Shown here: piece by piece, positions 1-10,994 of the stretch
Position numbering within the stretch: position 1 is the first letter of the stretch
How the letters are laid out: every line of letters starts with the position of its first letter
Assembly (NCBI GenBank): GCA_030998225.1
Contig: JAPYXD010000704.1
Span: forward strand, 8,866,001-8,930,000
Reading direction: 5' to 3'
Origin: Diplolepis rosae
Taxonomy: Eukaryota > Arthropoda > Insecta > Hymenoptera > Diplolepididae
Length of the DNA: 64,000 bases
Notes under the pieces: model-generated
The model's input: the letters and a program-made list of their open reading frames with translations, nothing else
Databases searched by the model: none
Told to the model about the DNA's origin: nothing
Program-made: the position numbers and the translations under genes

Positions 1-2053
1 AGGTACATATTGATATTTTTGAATTCCAAAAAAAAAATGGAATGAAAAATTCTGATACAAAAAATTTGTGAAGTGTATAATTACTGAGTAATTAGCAATT
101 AAAATTGACCAATCATAAAAATGCGTTAGATAGACGACTGTTTATATGCTATCGCTGAGAGAGTGTGAGAATGCAAGTTCAGATCGTATAATTTCCCCTC
201 TGTTTATTTTCGTAAGAGGTATTGATTCTTTGATGCAACTTCATACTTAAACGAGATTCAAAAATTAACAAGTATCTTTTTCGTAGCTTCCAAATTAAAA
301 AACATTGCTTGATGAGTTAATTACCGTACTTAAAATATATGCGTTTTTGAATTCTGTACAATCCTCCTGAATTCTTGGAATTTTCGCAGAAATCTTTTGA
401 GTTCTTTAGAAATCCCTTTAACATTTTTGAATTACCTTGAACACTTTTGGATACATCTAATTACTTACAATTTCAAGGTTTTTGAATGCTGTAAATTCCT
501 CCGAATTGTACTAAATTTCTCGTAATTTTCATAATTCTTACTCAATGAGTCAAGATAGGTCGATGGCTCAGCTACCAGTGAATGAAGATGTACTCGTTAT
601 TTGAATTCTGAATAGTTGTCACGAATTCAGTGGAATACCTTTCAACGCGTTTGAATTAATTTAAAAACGTCCAAATACTTTTTAAGCTATGAAAATATGC
701 AATAAATTGTTGAAATTGAAAAATTTATAAATCCTACAAATTCTTTCGAATTTTGCTGAATTTGAGTAATTTCTTATAAAACTCTTTTTAATTTCTCATG
801 ATTCCAGGAAATAAATAAATAATTGATTTGAACGGAAAAAACAGCTACTTCTAAAATGCTTTGCGAAGTTTTTAAGCTCAGGAATCAAACTGATATGGTC
901 CCAGTTCGGAAAATTGCTACTAATTATTAGACACTGTTTACTAAAACTTCAGTGAAATTTTCAGAATTGCTAAACCAAACACTGAAATTTCACTAATAAT
1001 TAGTAGAAATTTTCACAAAAGTGAATTAGTGGCATCAGGCTGTTGTCTTCGCGTCTTAACGACAAGCAGACAAAAGAAGTAGTAGTAGACAGAAGTAATT
1101 TTTATTGATATATCCCGAGCAGGATTGAATAAAAATTTGGTAAAGAGAAGTGCTTCGTTTGAAAGCACGTTGACTTCTCTCTTTAAAAGTAATTTGTCTT
1201 GATTAATCTTCAATCCACTGATTGTTTTACAATACGAAAGAGTGTGTTGGTTGGTGCAAAATCGTGCGCGGCGAGAGACAGGAGTTGCTACTAAGCAGTG
1301 AAACAAATTCACGCCCGCTCTACTAGGACATTGAAAACAGAAACTCCTTTTTCATCAACTTCGTTGCCCTGGGAGTGGTAGAAATTAAAACAAAAACCAT
1401 TGGTAATGTACCTTAGTATCGTTTCATTTATTTGTTTTGATTTATAATTATAACTTGTACAGTCATTATAAACTTGTTGCTCAGTCAATATTAAATAAAT
1501 AAGTTTTCTAAAAAAATCAAAATTGCTAGTGTCTCGAATTTTTTTGTCTGTTCTTATGCCAAATTTAAGAATATGATAAATAAATATATTTAAAAGCTGG
1601 CATCACGGTGTTAAAGTGGTTTCTACAGAACTCGAGAGAATTCTGCGGAATACCAAGAATTCAGGAGGATTGTACAAAATTCAAAAACGCATACATTTTA
1701 AGCAAGATAATTAACTCATCAAAGCAATGTTTTTTAATTTGGTAGCTACGAAAAAGATACTTGTTAATTTATGAATCTCGTTTAAGTGTGAAGTTGCATC
1801 AAAGAATCAATACCTCTTACAAAAATAAACAGAGGGGAAATTATACGATCTGAACTTGCATTCTCACACTCTCTCAGCAATAGCATATGAAGAGTCGTCT
1901 ATCTAACGCATTTTTATGATTGGTCAATTTTAATTGCTAATTACTCAGTAATTATATACTTCACAAATTTTTTGTATTAGAATTTATCATTCCATTTTTT
2001 TTTTGGAATTCAAAAATATTAATATGTACCTTGAGTCCTGGGACACCCTGTAT
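1..2053. mobile_element. Non-autonomous DNA element with ~390-bp inverted arms (left tip outside window)
   Basis: Bases 1-393 reappear as an imperfect reverse complement at about 1630-2033, including the rare stretches around TTTCCCCTCTGTTTATTTT (left) and its mirror near 1830. The right arm runs on to GGGACACCCTGTA at about 2042-2053, which resembles the TACAGGGTGTCC tips seen on insect DNA elements. The left tip lies before base 1. The centre (about 880-1010) holds a second, short inverted repeat around CTAATAATTAGTAG. I see no transposase; short ORFs in the centre have no recognisable product. Superfamily unknown. Confidence 0.7.
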
Positions 2054-2650
2054 ATATATATAATTTTAAAGGAGAAGGGCGACAATCGCGAGTGTGTTAT
2101 GTTCGAGATGCATAGCAGAAAAAAAAATTTTTTGTCGAATAAACAACATTTACAATGCGAAAGCGCAAGCATATTCATACTTTAAAACGGTTGAACAACG
2201 ATTACAATGCAAGTTTTCCGGTGCCGACAAATAGTAGAATAGTACGAGAAAATATGTAGTAAGATAAAGTAACAGATTCATACCATACATAAACATTCTT
2301 CGTTACAAAGTTCGCGTTTAGATTCATATCATTCATAGACTTTTTCGTTATGAAGTTTGCGTTAGAGGAACAAGTAAACAGATTAATTTAGACGTATACA
2401 GCATCATATACTGACAATAACTCGAACACCGTAACATTGATGAAGCAATTACAAAACTGGCCGAATTTCAGACATGGTTTGCAAATCCTGTCTATTGCTA
2501 TAATGTTATGAATTGAATCTTACGGTGATACGTTTGAAAAAAAGAAAGAGGGGTATGACGTTGAATAATAGCTCGCTAACAGGAATCACGCAGGATAGCA
2601 ACTGGAAAACTAATCGGAAGATGAGAGAAGGAAGAGTGTTGTCGTAGATC
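2054..2650. other. Gene-free stretch between two elements
   Basis: AT-rich sequence with a TA microsatellite at its start (about 2051-2062). It probably contains the 3' non-coding end, and perhaps LTR, of the neighbouring minus-strand gypsy element, but I could not find a matching LTR pair, so no LTR is called. Confidence 0.4.
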
Positions 2651-3524
2651 ACAGACGTTTGAAAGTGACTTTATTTCGCGAATATGTTTCAAGTTTAGGC
2701 TCGGAAATGGTTTTAGATTTGCTCGCATTGTTCAGAGGATGGTTTTCGTTGTCAGCAGGAGACTCAAGGTGATCAATGTCGCTGCGCAGGAAATATGCAG
2801 TTTTAATGTTCTCGATAGAGCCGTGGCGAGAGACGCCGTTGACATCTATCTCATAGACTCTATGAGAGATGCGGTTTAATACCTTATGTGGACCTGTATA
2901 AGGACGTTCTAAAGCCTTTGTGGTGTAGTCGCGAAGAAAAACATGAGAGCAGCTATTCAGTTATATGAAAATGAAAACCTTACGTTTGTACTTCTGTACG
3001 ACAGGATCTGGCTTGACAAGGCGCATGTGTTCGCGAAATTCCTCAAGGAAAACGTGCCGGTCTAGCGAGAAATCCTCGGGGAGAACGAACTCTCCAGGAA
3101 TCCAAAGGGTTGCACTAAAAACAAACTCCGCCGGGGATGCACCGGCGTCCAAAACATTAGTTCTGAGCCCGAGCAATACGGTTGATAAAGAACGTGTCCA
3201 CTCATGGTTAGAATGGCACATAATAGCTGCTTTAAGTGAGCGATTCCACCGCTCAATCATGCCTTTGGAAGCAGGATGATAAGCGGTAGTGCGAATTCGA
3301 TCACAGCCGATAAGTTGTAAATGTGCTGAAAACAATTGGGACTCAAACTGACTGCCATGATCGGTTGTTAATGTTTCAGGGGCGCCATACCGAGTAATCC
3401 ACTGATGGCGAAAACGTCTATCCGAAGCTGTGAAATCGGATGGCAAAAAACGATTATGCTGCGAAATTTTCCACTGCTTGCATTCGCGACATGCTTTACA
3501 CCAGTCGGAGATACCGCGACGCAC
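2651..3524 (-). pseudogene. Integrase remnant with core deletion
   Basis: WCKACRECKQWK is the C-x-x-C part of the zinc-binding domain. The core then jumps from FTASDRRF straight to HQWITRYGAPETLTTDHGSQFE, so the strand carrying the first catalytic Asp is deleted. The second Asp (TTDHGSQFE) and the Glu (GMIERWNRSLK) remain. After a stop at 2,961 the same strand still reads the C-terminal GPY-like segment RPYTGPHKVLNR (near 2,900) toward a stop near 2,650. The protein could not integrate DNA. Confidence 0.75.
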
Positions 3525-3608
3525 CGATGGCCATACGTAACGCCTACGGATAACGCAATCCGTAACTTTTGCGCTCGGATGAGCTGGACTGTGAAATAGA
3601 TTAAATAT

Positions 3609-4118
3609 TCATTCCCCGAGTGCAGATGGATTAACGGGACGAAGTGTTTCGCCGGTTAGGTTGCAATATACTAAAGTGTGTTCAGGTCTCCATTGGATTT
3701 TGCGAATATTCAGCGAGCATGTTGGATCAGTGATTAGAGATTTGAGCTCGTCGTCATTGCTTTGAGCCTGCGCGAGTTCTAATGAACTGAACTCCACGGG
3801 TACGCGAATACTCTCGACCCGGGAGAGTGAATCAGCGACAATGTTATCAGCTCCAGACTGGAATTTGATATTAGTGGTAAACTGAGAAATGAAGGCGATT
3901 TGGCGTTGTTGACGTTGACAGATTTTTTCAACTTTCTGCGAAAGCATGTAAGTTAACGGCTTATGGTTAGTGACGATGGTGAAGACTTGCCCTTCGAGGA
4001 AATATCTAAAATGGCAAACAGCCTCGTAAATGGCAGTGAGTTCGCGATTATAAGCACTATAAGATTGTGTCACTGAGCCACTTCTCGAGAGACGCACCCA
4101 TGCCGAAATTAGAGGCAT
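3609..4118 (-). pseudogene. RNase H remnant of the gypsy element
   Basis: The segment SAYNRELTAIYEAVCHFRYFLEG carries the conserved Glu of Ty3-type RNase H, followed by FTIVTNHKPLTYML, where the usual Asp of the T-D-H-K/R-P-L block has become Asn, and VADSLSRVE at the end of the domain. It would degrade RNA in RNA-DNA hybrids during reverse transcription. The first catalytic Asp is not visible in this frame. The piece overlaps the preceding RT fragment by 62 bases in a different frame, a frameshift rather than a real gene border. Confidence 0.75.
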
Positions 4119-4960
4119 TGTTAACTACACGCGTTGGGGCATCGCGAGGCGCTTGAACATCAGCGGCATGCTTAAGATTTCTGCGGTAGAAATTCACCAT
4201 GCCGAGAAACCGGCGGAGTTCGACAATTGTCTTAGGCTTGGTAAAGTTAGTGATGGCCTGCACTTTTTCAGGAGTTGGGAAACAACCTTCGTAATTAAGA
4301 TTGTAACCTAGAAATTCGAGTTAGGATTTGCCGAATTGGCATATACTGGGGTTAATGCGCAACGAGCTTTAGACGTTGAAAAACAATTCGCAGATGATTT
4401 CCATGCTCCTCATAAGTAGAGGAGGCAATGAGAATGTCATCTATATATGCGACTATAAAATGAAGGTCACCTAAAGCGCGCTAAATATAGCGCTGGAACG
4501 ATTAACCGGCGTTCCTCAGACCATAAGTCATAACAGTATATTCGAACAGGCCAAATGGGATTAAGGCGGCTGTTTTTGGAATGTCGTTCGGAGCGATAGA
4601 GATCTGGTCGTGATCCATATGAAGGTCTAGCTAAGTGAAGACTAGTTTATCCCGCAGCATCGAGGAGAAATCATGAAGGTGAGGTACAGGGTATCTATCA
4701 GGTGTTGTTATTGCGTTTAGACGACGAAAATCCCCGCAGACGCACCATTCACCATTTTTCTTCTTTACCATGTGGATTGGTGTTGGCCGCGGGCTGCTGG
4801 AAGGACGACAAATCCCGTCCTCAACCATTTGTTGAAAAGTAGCTTTCGCCATTGCTAACTTCTCAGGAGAAAGACTCCTCGCACGCTCGAAGACTGGTGG
4901 ACCATTAGTTAAAATATGATGCTGGACATCGATGTCGAGAGTGATAGCCCTCTGTGACAC
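4057..4960 (-). pseudogene. Reverse transcriptase remnant (broken)
   Basis: The N-terminal RT (4,631-4,960) is open and shows the PIHMVKKKNGEWCVCGDFRRLN block and TPDRYPVPHLHDFSS. Between 4,630 and 4,264 the frame is lost, but the catalytic AYIDDILIAS motif can still be read on the minus strand near 4,430-4,455. A downstream piece (4,057-4,263) carries the ELRRFLGMVNFYRR thumb/connection motif and then jumps toward the RNase H, indicating a deletion. It would copy element RNA into DNA if intact; it cannot be made as one protein here. Confidence 0.8.
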
Positions 4961-4993
4961 GTAAATGAGTTCTGGAAATGATGCCAGAACATT

Positions 4994-5482
4994 TTAGAAA
5001 GCATGATCACGGTTTACCATGCATAGACCGCAAATTAAAACTGATTTAAGAAAACCGCAGGTACTGAGACCTGTTGTAGTGTCAACTAAACGTGACTCGT
5101 GTAAAAAAGGTACTAGGTGGTAGTGCGCTAGCAGGTCTGCTCCCAAAATGGGATAAGGGACCGCTGTGACACAAAAGTTCCATTTAATTGGGCAACGGAG
5201 ATTAAAATTCAATGTTATGCTTCGTTCACCGAAGGTTGAAAAGCGTGAATTGTTAGCCGCAAACAAGACGAGATCGTTGGGACGCTGTTTAAGAATGTTG
5301 GAATCCGCGGGAAGTAGGGATATGTCTGAGCCGATGTCGACTAAGTAAATCAAACCTGATGATATGTCCCGAACGTGGAGACGCTTAGAACCGGAAGGGC
5401 CTATATTGATGGTCTCCTTTCGAATAGGCGCAACTAGTTTTCCGATGTTGGAAATGGTTTCTAAGAACACGGCGGTGTGCAT
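4994..5482 (-). pseudogene. Retropepsin-like aspartic protease remnant
   Basis: The segment YLVDIGSDISLLPAD corresponds to the active-site loop of retroviral-type proteases, normally D-T/S-G. Here the residue between Asp and Gly is Ile, which would be unusual for a working enzyme. About 75 residues later ILGADLLAHYHL matches the second conserved block (ILG-x-D-x-L) of this lineage. In life the enzyme would cut the gag-pol polyprotein. It is followed by a frame break before the RT at 4,960. Confidence 0.75.
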
Positions 5483-5494
5483 TTCTTTGCACTC

Positions 5495-6145
5495 CTACCA
5501 AAGCGTTTGGTTTTTGATTTCGTTAGATAATTTCTCGAATGGTTTAGTATGAATTTCCGCTAGTGCCGAGAAGGGGTCGACCGGCGTGGAAACCGCAGCG
5601 CAGTTGGTCGGGACATTTTCTGAAGAAGTTGCTGCAATTTGGTAGTTAGTAGGCTGCGAAGCTTCGGACACTTTGTCCGCAAGATTCGCAAGTTCTTGCA
5701 AGTCTTCCACGTTTGACATAGCCAAAATGGTACGAAGGTGGGAAGGCATTTGTTCCAGGAAAACGTTTTTGATAATAGTGTCCGTACAACTTCCGTCGTT
5801 TAAGGCTCTGAGACTAGTCAAGAGCAAGGAAGGTTTTCCGTCGGAAATAACTTCGCCTCTTAAGAGCCGACGAAGGCGAGTTTCAGCGGAAATTGAGTAA
5901 CTAGCGATAAGACGCATTTTAATTTGAGTGTAAATGTCAGGAGGTTTCGGTTCCAATTCGAGAATGTGTTTGATGTGCGGAATTAAATCATGGTCGAGAT
6001 TGGCAGCGAGGTAGTCGGCCTTGGTGGACTCGAGAAGTATTCGAGCTTGTCTAAAAGAAGCTTTCATGATCACGAAAAATGACACCGGGCCTTCCCAAAA
6101 AAATCGTGATATATTGGGAACCCTGTAAGCGTCAGTGCGCTGCAA
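5495..6145 (-). pseudogene. gag: gag remnant of the CsRn1-like gypsy element
   Basis: About 216 codons stay open. The protein has the character of the structural gag of CsRn1-like elements: a WEG..SFF motif in place of the usual W-F-x-x-x-E-x-x-F start, the segment TKADYLAANL, then LRRLLRGE and LPSHLR-like helical segments, and no CCHC zinc knuckle. In an intact element this protein would build the particle that packages the RNA. The first residues are not the usual ones, so the true start may be lost. It lies directly upstream of the protease on the same strand. Confidence 0.7.
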
Positions 6146-6601
6146 TTCGATCTAAGTGAAATTTCGAATGATACTGGAAAGATCGGTCTCCTCTGAGGAC
6201 GACCCACCATGAGCCATTTCAGTAAAGTTTTTATTTATGAAGGAATGCCAGAAAAATACACCGGTTGTCAGAAATACAAATAGTAAGGCGTAATACAATA
6301 TTAAAATTTCAATATTTTTTTAAAAAGAAAAAAATGGTAAATGGTTTCTATAAAAGAGACATAAAAAATTGTTTAAACCACAAAGTAGTGTAGTAAAGTT
6401 ATTATAAAAGCGTCACGCCAAAATGAGCTTGCTGAATTTCTTGTTGTTAGTTGTTGATCAGCTTGGGAACGTTGGTTATTATGATGCAACAACATTGACC
6501 ATCTCGAGTATACTGCAAAAAAGCTAAGAGAACTAAAATGCGCTCGATAATAACAATAGTATTATATTATAATAACGATAAATAAAATAGATTTAACGTC
6601 G
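6146..6601. other. Gene-free stretch upstream of the gypsy gag
   Basis: AT-rich. It should contain the 5' leader and LTR of the minus-strand gypsy copy, but no repeat of it was found at the other end of the element, so borders cannot be set. Confidence 0.35.
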
Positions 6602-7508
6602 CTAAAATTCAGAAGTCCAGATTCCATCCTTCAGTACGGAAAAGCGAAATACAAGGGCTGCAATGTAGACCACTATCAACCGGCCGCCAACCAGTAATCC
6701 CAGACAGTCTGCTCAGATTGCAAACCGCGGTACCTACAGACACGATTGCACGCCGTATCTGTGTGACGCTAGTAGGGAGAGACGACAGGGCGCGCTGCTT
6801 TTGTTCATTCCTTGTCGTTCTTGCGAGGAGAATAAGGAGAAGTAGGAGGTGTCGTTCTCGCACGCAAGAACGACAAGGAACGAGCAATAGCAGGGTGCCC
6901 CATGGGGGTGAAACCCAATGGTAAATTACTGGAAACAAACATGGCGGTAAAAGCATGCGATCCCCCACTTTTGCATGGAGCCTTTCAGCGCTCCCGTTGC
7001 CCTCCTGTCCCTTTGCCCGAATAAATTCTAAAATAAAATTTTTATACATCTAAAGCGATTAGATGCTGAAATTGAAAAACTTTAAATTACTATCTATTAA
7101 GCAGTAAATTTGGTGTTGTAATTTCATAACTCGATCGCCTCTGGTGCCTCATTGAAGTATTTGGCATTAATTTCCTTGCCTTCAGACTTAATATTATTTC
7201 ACAAGCAGCTATGACTTCTGAACTGCGAGATCAACTATTTTCTGGGGGATTTTTAATTGGCAGCGTGGTTCCCCCACATTTACATGGACGTGTTTCTCCC
7301 CTTCCAAAGCAGGCTTTACTCCCATGGGGTGCCCAGTCGACTCTCCCTACTCGCTTCACACGGATTCGGCGTGCAATCGTCTCTGTAGGTACCCCGGTTT
7401 GCAATCTGAGCACACTGATACCAGAACGTGGAAGCTGGCGGCCCCCACCACGCTCCCATGCGGGAGCACACACAATCAAGCGCGCCGTGTCGGCATTTTG
7501 AATTTTAG
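6602..7508. mobile_element. Inverted-repeat element, ~0.9 kb, GC-rich ends
   Basis: The element is bounded by CTAAAATTCA (6602) and its reverse complement TGAATTTTAG (ending 7508). Inside, a stretch at about 6705-6790 recurs inverted at about 7345-7425, which is why both strands show the peptide RRAIVSVGT-x-VCNLS; this is a repeat, not a protein family I know. A short hairpin (TTCCTTGTCGTTCTTGCG and its complement, 6805-6880) sits in the left part. I see no transposase and no clear target duplication. Confidence 0.45.
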
Positions 7509-8329
7509 GATGATTTAAACACTTAAAAAATCATTTTCTATTGGAATTTAAAGTCAATAAATTTTCAAAGTTTCAATACAAAATATCAGATTCAATATCT
7601 TTTATCTGTGAAAATCAAATAATTCAATTAGAAAATTATGTAGAGAATATTATACAGGGTGAGGTACATAAAGTGTTACAGAGCGATAGCACTCAAACTA
7701 TTGATCATATCCAAAAATGTTTCAGACAAAAGTTTCAGTGTTCGAGAAGGCCGTCATATTCGGCCACCCTATTTTTTTATCGGTGTAGGCGCTGAAGCAT
7801 AATGAGGGCTATTACGCGACGAGCGACAATTCTCGCAGGAGATCGAAGCGAAGGCGTAGTCGAAGCGTAGGTGAGGCGTAGTCGAGGCATAGCCGATGCG
7901 TAGTCGAGGCGTAGCTGATACAAAGCCGAGATAAAGCCGAGACAAATACGAGGCGCGATCAGTCCTGCGAGCATTTTAAGCGAGTCTCGTAATTACCCGA
8001 ATTGTGTGCATTGGCAAACGAGTGTGAAGTTTGCTGCCGGAGCGAAGCGAAGGCTGCAGTCTCACGAGTTGCATTCGCTGTGTTTTGTTTCGAGTAATGC
8101 ATACTATTTTTCATAGCAACTTTTTTGAGAATTTGACTTTCGGTACCTGTAGAGCGGGTCGAAACTGCGGTTTGCAACCCTACCTTTAAAATTTCGCCCC
8201 TAGGATTGAAAATCGCAATTTCAACCCGCTTCGCAAGTACCAAAAGTCGGATTTTCAAAAGAGGCGCTATGAAAAATTAATTCTTTTATGAAATTTTGAA
8301 TGTTATAAAAAACATGTAACACATTTTAG
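7509..8329. other. Gene-free stretch with a degenerate minisatellite
   Basis: Mostly unannotatable AT-rich sequence. Bases about 7838-7955 hold an imperfect tandem repeat of an 11-12-bp unit close to GAGGCGTAGTC. Bases 7960-8260 are moderately GC-rich with no recognisable coding signal. If the receptor exons that follow belong to a complete gene, its N-terminal exon would be expected upstream of 8330, but I could not see one here. Confidence 0.4.
7838..7955. repeat. Degenerate minisatellite, ~11-12 bp unit
   Basis: Successive units GAAGCGTAG, GAGGCGTAGTC, GAGGCATAGCC, GATGCGTAGTC, GAGGCGTAGCT and AAAGCCGAG vary around one theme. The run is GC-richer than its surroundings. Confidence 0.6.
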
Positions 8330-8736
8330 ATTTTACTATTTGAAATGAATAATTTCCTTCAAAAGTGTAATAAAGAGGAAAGAAGATTGATGCAATTCTA
8401 TGCAGAAAAACATGCAAAGTTGCACATAATGCTGTCAGTGTCCTGGCATATGACTGCAACACTGGTTTGCATTTTACCTTATTTACTATCTGCACCTCTG
8501 CCAACAGATGCTAAATATCCTATTTCAATTGATTCAAATCTTATCAGAATGACACTTTATGTGCATCAAACTTTTGTCGGCTATCAAGTTTCAGCAGGTA
8601 TGGCCCTTGACTGCTTGCCTGCTAGTCTTCTTTGGTTTTGTGTCGTGAGATTTAAACCCTTGGCAAAAGATTTTCAGAATATTAAAAGCAAGACCAACTT
8701 TTTTCGCTGCATCCAAAAGCATCAGGATTTAATAAG
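8330..8736 (+). CDS. Odorant receptor (7tm_6) internal exon
   Basis: This exon begins after a 3' splice site (ACATTTTAG) and ends at AAG|GTATGTT, leaving phase 2. It encodes about 136 residues typical of insect odorant receptors between the second and fifth membrane segments: ILPYLLSAPLPTDAKYPIS, then YVHQTFVGYQVSAGMALDCL, WFCVVRFKPLAKDF and CIQKHQDLIR. Insect odorant receptors are seven-helix ligand-gated cation channels with the co-receptor Orco on sensory neuron dendrites. The N-terminal part (first two helices) is not visible upstream, so the gene is partial or the exon is far away. The chosen start is the splice site rather than the internal ATG at 8345, because the open frame continues upstream to it. 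Confidence 0.75.
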
Positions 8737-9022
8737 GTATGTTAAACAGTTAGATAATAAATACGATAAAGGCCTTTCTCATAGAATTTCAGAATTGAAG
8801 ATTTCTTATTCGGACTTATTCGCAATTAGCATATAAATTTACAAGCAAGTAGACAAACACCAGAAAAGGACATAATTTCTGAATTCACTGGGAGTGTCAG
8901 AAATTATATCCTTTTTGGGTATCCACTTACTCAATTATGAAAAGTTTAATTTGTATTTTAAGCTCCCGCACTCAATTTTTTTCAAATGATTGCTTATATT
9001 TTTCATCAAATTTGTCTTTCAG

Positions 9023-9122
9023 ATATGGACAAGAAGTTAAAGTTACAATTCGTTTCTTGATCTTCACAACTGTTGCAACTTCAGCCGTTGCAGTCGTATT
9101 CACTGGAATTCATGTCTTTTCT
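9023..9122 (+). CDS. Odorant receptor (7tm_6) next exon
   Basis: A 100-bp exon follows the acceptor TTTGTCTTTCAG and ends before GTAAATATT. Spliced to the previous exon it restores the codon AGA and reads RYGQEVKVTIRFLIFTT and ATSAVAVVFTGIHVFS, the fifth membrane segment after the KHQDLIR motif in this family. Its end is in phase 0. No further exon is visible before the tRNA-like repeat block starts at about 9350. The exon pair could be a decaying pseudogene, but both splice sites and the frame are intact. Confidence 0.72.
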
Positions 9123-9551
9123 GTAAATATTTCCATAAACATGGACAATATATGTATAGCACATTGTATTCACAAAAAAATGTATTCAAGAAGTTTTACA
9201 TTACTGAGTGAAAAAAGTCAGGGGCCTTAGGATATTTTGGCGTCCTTTAATAATTTGGGACATACATCTTGAAACTTTACCCTACATTTTTAAATTTTAC
9301 CGAAGTATGGTGCATTCTCTAACATTTACTACGTCACAAATTATTCTAATAATATTCTATAATTAATTAGTTGAGTTTGAAATTTTTGTCACCGCCTACA
9401 TTATCGGAGGATCACTAGTCGCGTATCAGATAGGATACGTTGTCGACAGGTGTCCTCGTAGACAATTTCAAACTCTTATATTGCAAATAATGCAAATAAA
9501 TCCAATATTTAAAGAATTTGAAAATCTTTCTGTGGAAAAAATGACGCTTTC

Positions 9552-9622
9552 GACTGCGCTGGGATTCGAGCCCAGGTCTTTCGATTGCCGGTCGACTGCT
9601 CTGACCACTGAGCTACACAGGC
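9552..9622 (-). ncRNA. tRNA-like head, Ala(GGC)-like, probably non-functional
   Basis: The strand opposite to the one shown folds as a cloverleaf with box A-like TAGCTCAGTGG and box B-like GCTCGAATCC. The anticodon loop reads CCGGCAA, so the triplet would be GGC, but position 33 is C instead of T, which argues against a working tRNA. Same sequence as the heads at 9950 and 10289. Confidence 0.5.
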
Positions 9623-9949
9623 GTCCAACATCTCCTTCTCCACAGGAAGATCTCCTTATATCGCCTAGTGGCTCAGCCTTGCGGCTGTAAATGATTTCAA
9701 ATTAATTAGTTGAGTTTGAAATTTTTGTCACCGCCTACATTATCGGAGGATCACTAGTCGCGTATCAGATAGGATACGTTGTCGACAGGTGTCCTCGTAG
9801 ACAATTTCAAACTCTTATATCGCAAATAATGCAAATAAATTCAATATTTAAAGAATTTTAAAATCTTTCTGTGGAAAAAATGACGCTTTCGACTGCGCTG
9901 GGATTCGAGCCCAGGTCTTTCGATTGCTCAGTGGTCAGAGATGTCGGAC

Positions 9950-10020
9950 GCCTGTGTAGCTCAGTGGTCAGAGCAGTCGACCGGCAATCGAAAGACCTGG
10001 GCTCGAATCCCAGCGCAGTC
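9950..10020 (+). ncRNA. tRNA-like head, Ala(GGC)-like, probably non-functional
   Basis: Seventy-one bases fold as acceptor GCCTGTG with CGCAGTC (one mismatch, one wobble), D arm GCTC/GAGC, anticodon loop CCGGCAA and T arm CTGGG/CCCAG. C33 and the embedding in a repeated 339-bp unit point to a SINE head rather than a gene. Confidence 0.5.
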
Positions 10021-10288
10021 GAAAGCGTCATTTTTTCCACAGAAAGATTTTCAAATTCTTTAAATATTGAATTTATTTGCATTATTTGCGATATAAGAGT
10101 TTGAAATTGTCTACGAGGACACCTGTCGACAACGTATCCTATCTGATACGCGACTAGTGATCCTCCGATAATGTAGGCGGTGACAAAAATTTCAAACTCA
10201 ACTAATTAATTTGAAATCATTTACAGCCGCAAGGCTGAGCCACTAGGCGATATAAGGAGATCTTCCTGTGGAGAAGGAGATGTCGGAC

Positions 10289-10359
10289 GCCTGTGTAGCT
10301 CAGTGGTCAGAGCAGTCGACCGGCAATCGAAAGACCTGGCCTCGAATCCCAGCGCAGTC
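10289..10359 (+). ncRNA. tRNA-like head, variant copy
   Basis: Same cloverleaf as the copy at 9950 but with CTGGC instead of CTGGG in the T stem, which breaks one pair. It ends the right arm of the palindrome. Confidence 0.45.
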
Positions 10360-10415
10360 GAAAGCGTCATTTTTTCCACAGAAAGATTTTCAAATTCTTT
10401 AAATATTCTATAATC

Positions 10416-10994
10416 TCCAACTTTGCCAAATTTTGAGTAAAGTTTTTCGAACTATTTTTCTCCGTGTATCAAAGTTCAGGAAAACCATTGAAACTTTTAA
10501 AAATATTATAGCAAACTTAAGAATATGCCATGTTGAAATTTCAATCGTTCTTTCCAAAGTTTCCTACGTAATTTTTCTACCAAAAATCTTCAATATGGCA
10601 AATTGTTTCGTAAACTGAAATCGCGAAGTATTAGTAAGGATATTACTTCCTGATTGAAAAATAGAACATGGAAAATTGAAAACGGGGGTCTGTAAGACAA
10701 TTTTCCTTTTGAAACGAATTTTATAAGAAGCTAATAAATCAATTTAGAATTTTTGGCATAGTATCAGTTACTTTTTCTAACGGTACAGTATAATGTATAT
10801 TTTTACTTCTCGATGAAGTTTCATAAAAAAAGGAAAGGAATTTGAGAAATTAAAAAACTATTGTACAATATTGAGTGCATGCGAGACAACATAATTTTAT
10901 GAACCTTACATTCTTTTTTATCCTTCACATGTTGCAGTGCTGTCCCCTCAAATTTGCCGACCCTTAAAATCTACCGCCCTAGGCCATGGCCTAC
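10416..10994. other. Gene-free AT-rich stretch
   Basis: No repeat pairing, coding signal or RNA gene recognised. Confidence 0.5.

Larger units (their letters stand above)
2651..6145 (-). mobile_element. Decayed Ty3/gypsy LTR retrotransposon, CsRn1/Kabuki-like
   Basis: Minus-strand order is gag, aspartic protease, reverse transcriptase, RNase H, integrase, the Metaviridae order. Protein wording is closest to the CsRn1/Kabuki lineage: a gag without CCHC knuckles, ILGADLLAHYHL after the protease, and TPDRYPVPHLHDFSS in the RT. The reading frame is broken at least five times (near 5,490, 4,990, 4,630-4,260, 4,100, 3,600 and 2,961) and the integrase has lost a block, so this is a dead copy. LTRs were not identified. 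The lineage call rests on remembered family character, not on a search. Confidence 0.8.
9353..10415. repeat. Palindromic cluster of tRNA-like (SINE-type) units
   Basis: A ~339-bp unit, made of a tRNA-like head and a tail containing GGATCACTAGTCGCGTATC, occurs in tandem on the minus strand (heads at 9552-9622 and, truncated, from 9891). It is then mirrored on the plus strand (heads at 9950-10020 and 10289-10359). The switch point is near 9927-9950. The block is bounded on both sides by ATTCTATAAT (about 9353 and 10406), possibly a target duplication. Head-to-head duplication of a tandem SINE-like array is the simplest reading. Confidence 0.7.

Noticed and set aside
2003..2185. 60-codon frame at the right arm of the first element
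   Set aside because: Lies across the element border and a TA microsatellite; no coding character.
6609..7501. Open frames on both strands sharing RRAIVSVGT-VCNLS
   Set aside because: They arise from one inverted repeat; neither has a known domain or stable frame.
7541..7795. 84-codon open frame upstream of the receptor exons
   Set aside because: It does not resemble an odorant receptor N-terminus, and no matching splice donor was found.
9950..10020. Functional tRNA-Ala gene
   Set aside because: Position 33 is C, the anticodon would be the unusual GGC, and the sequence is the head of a repeated unit.
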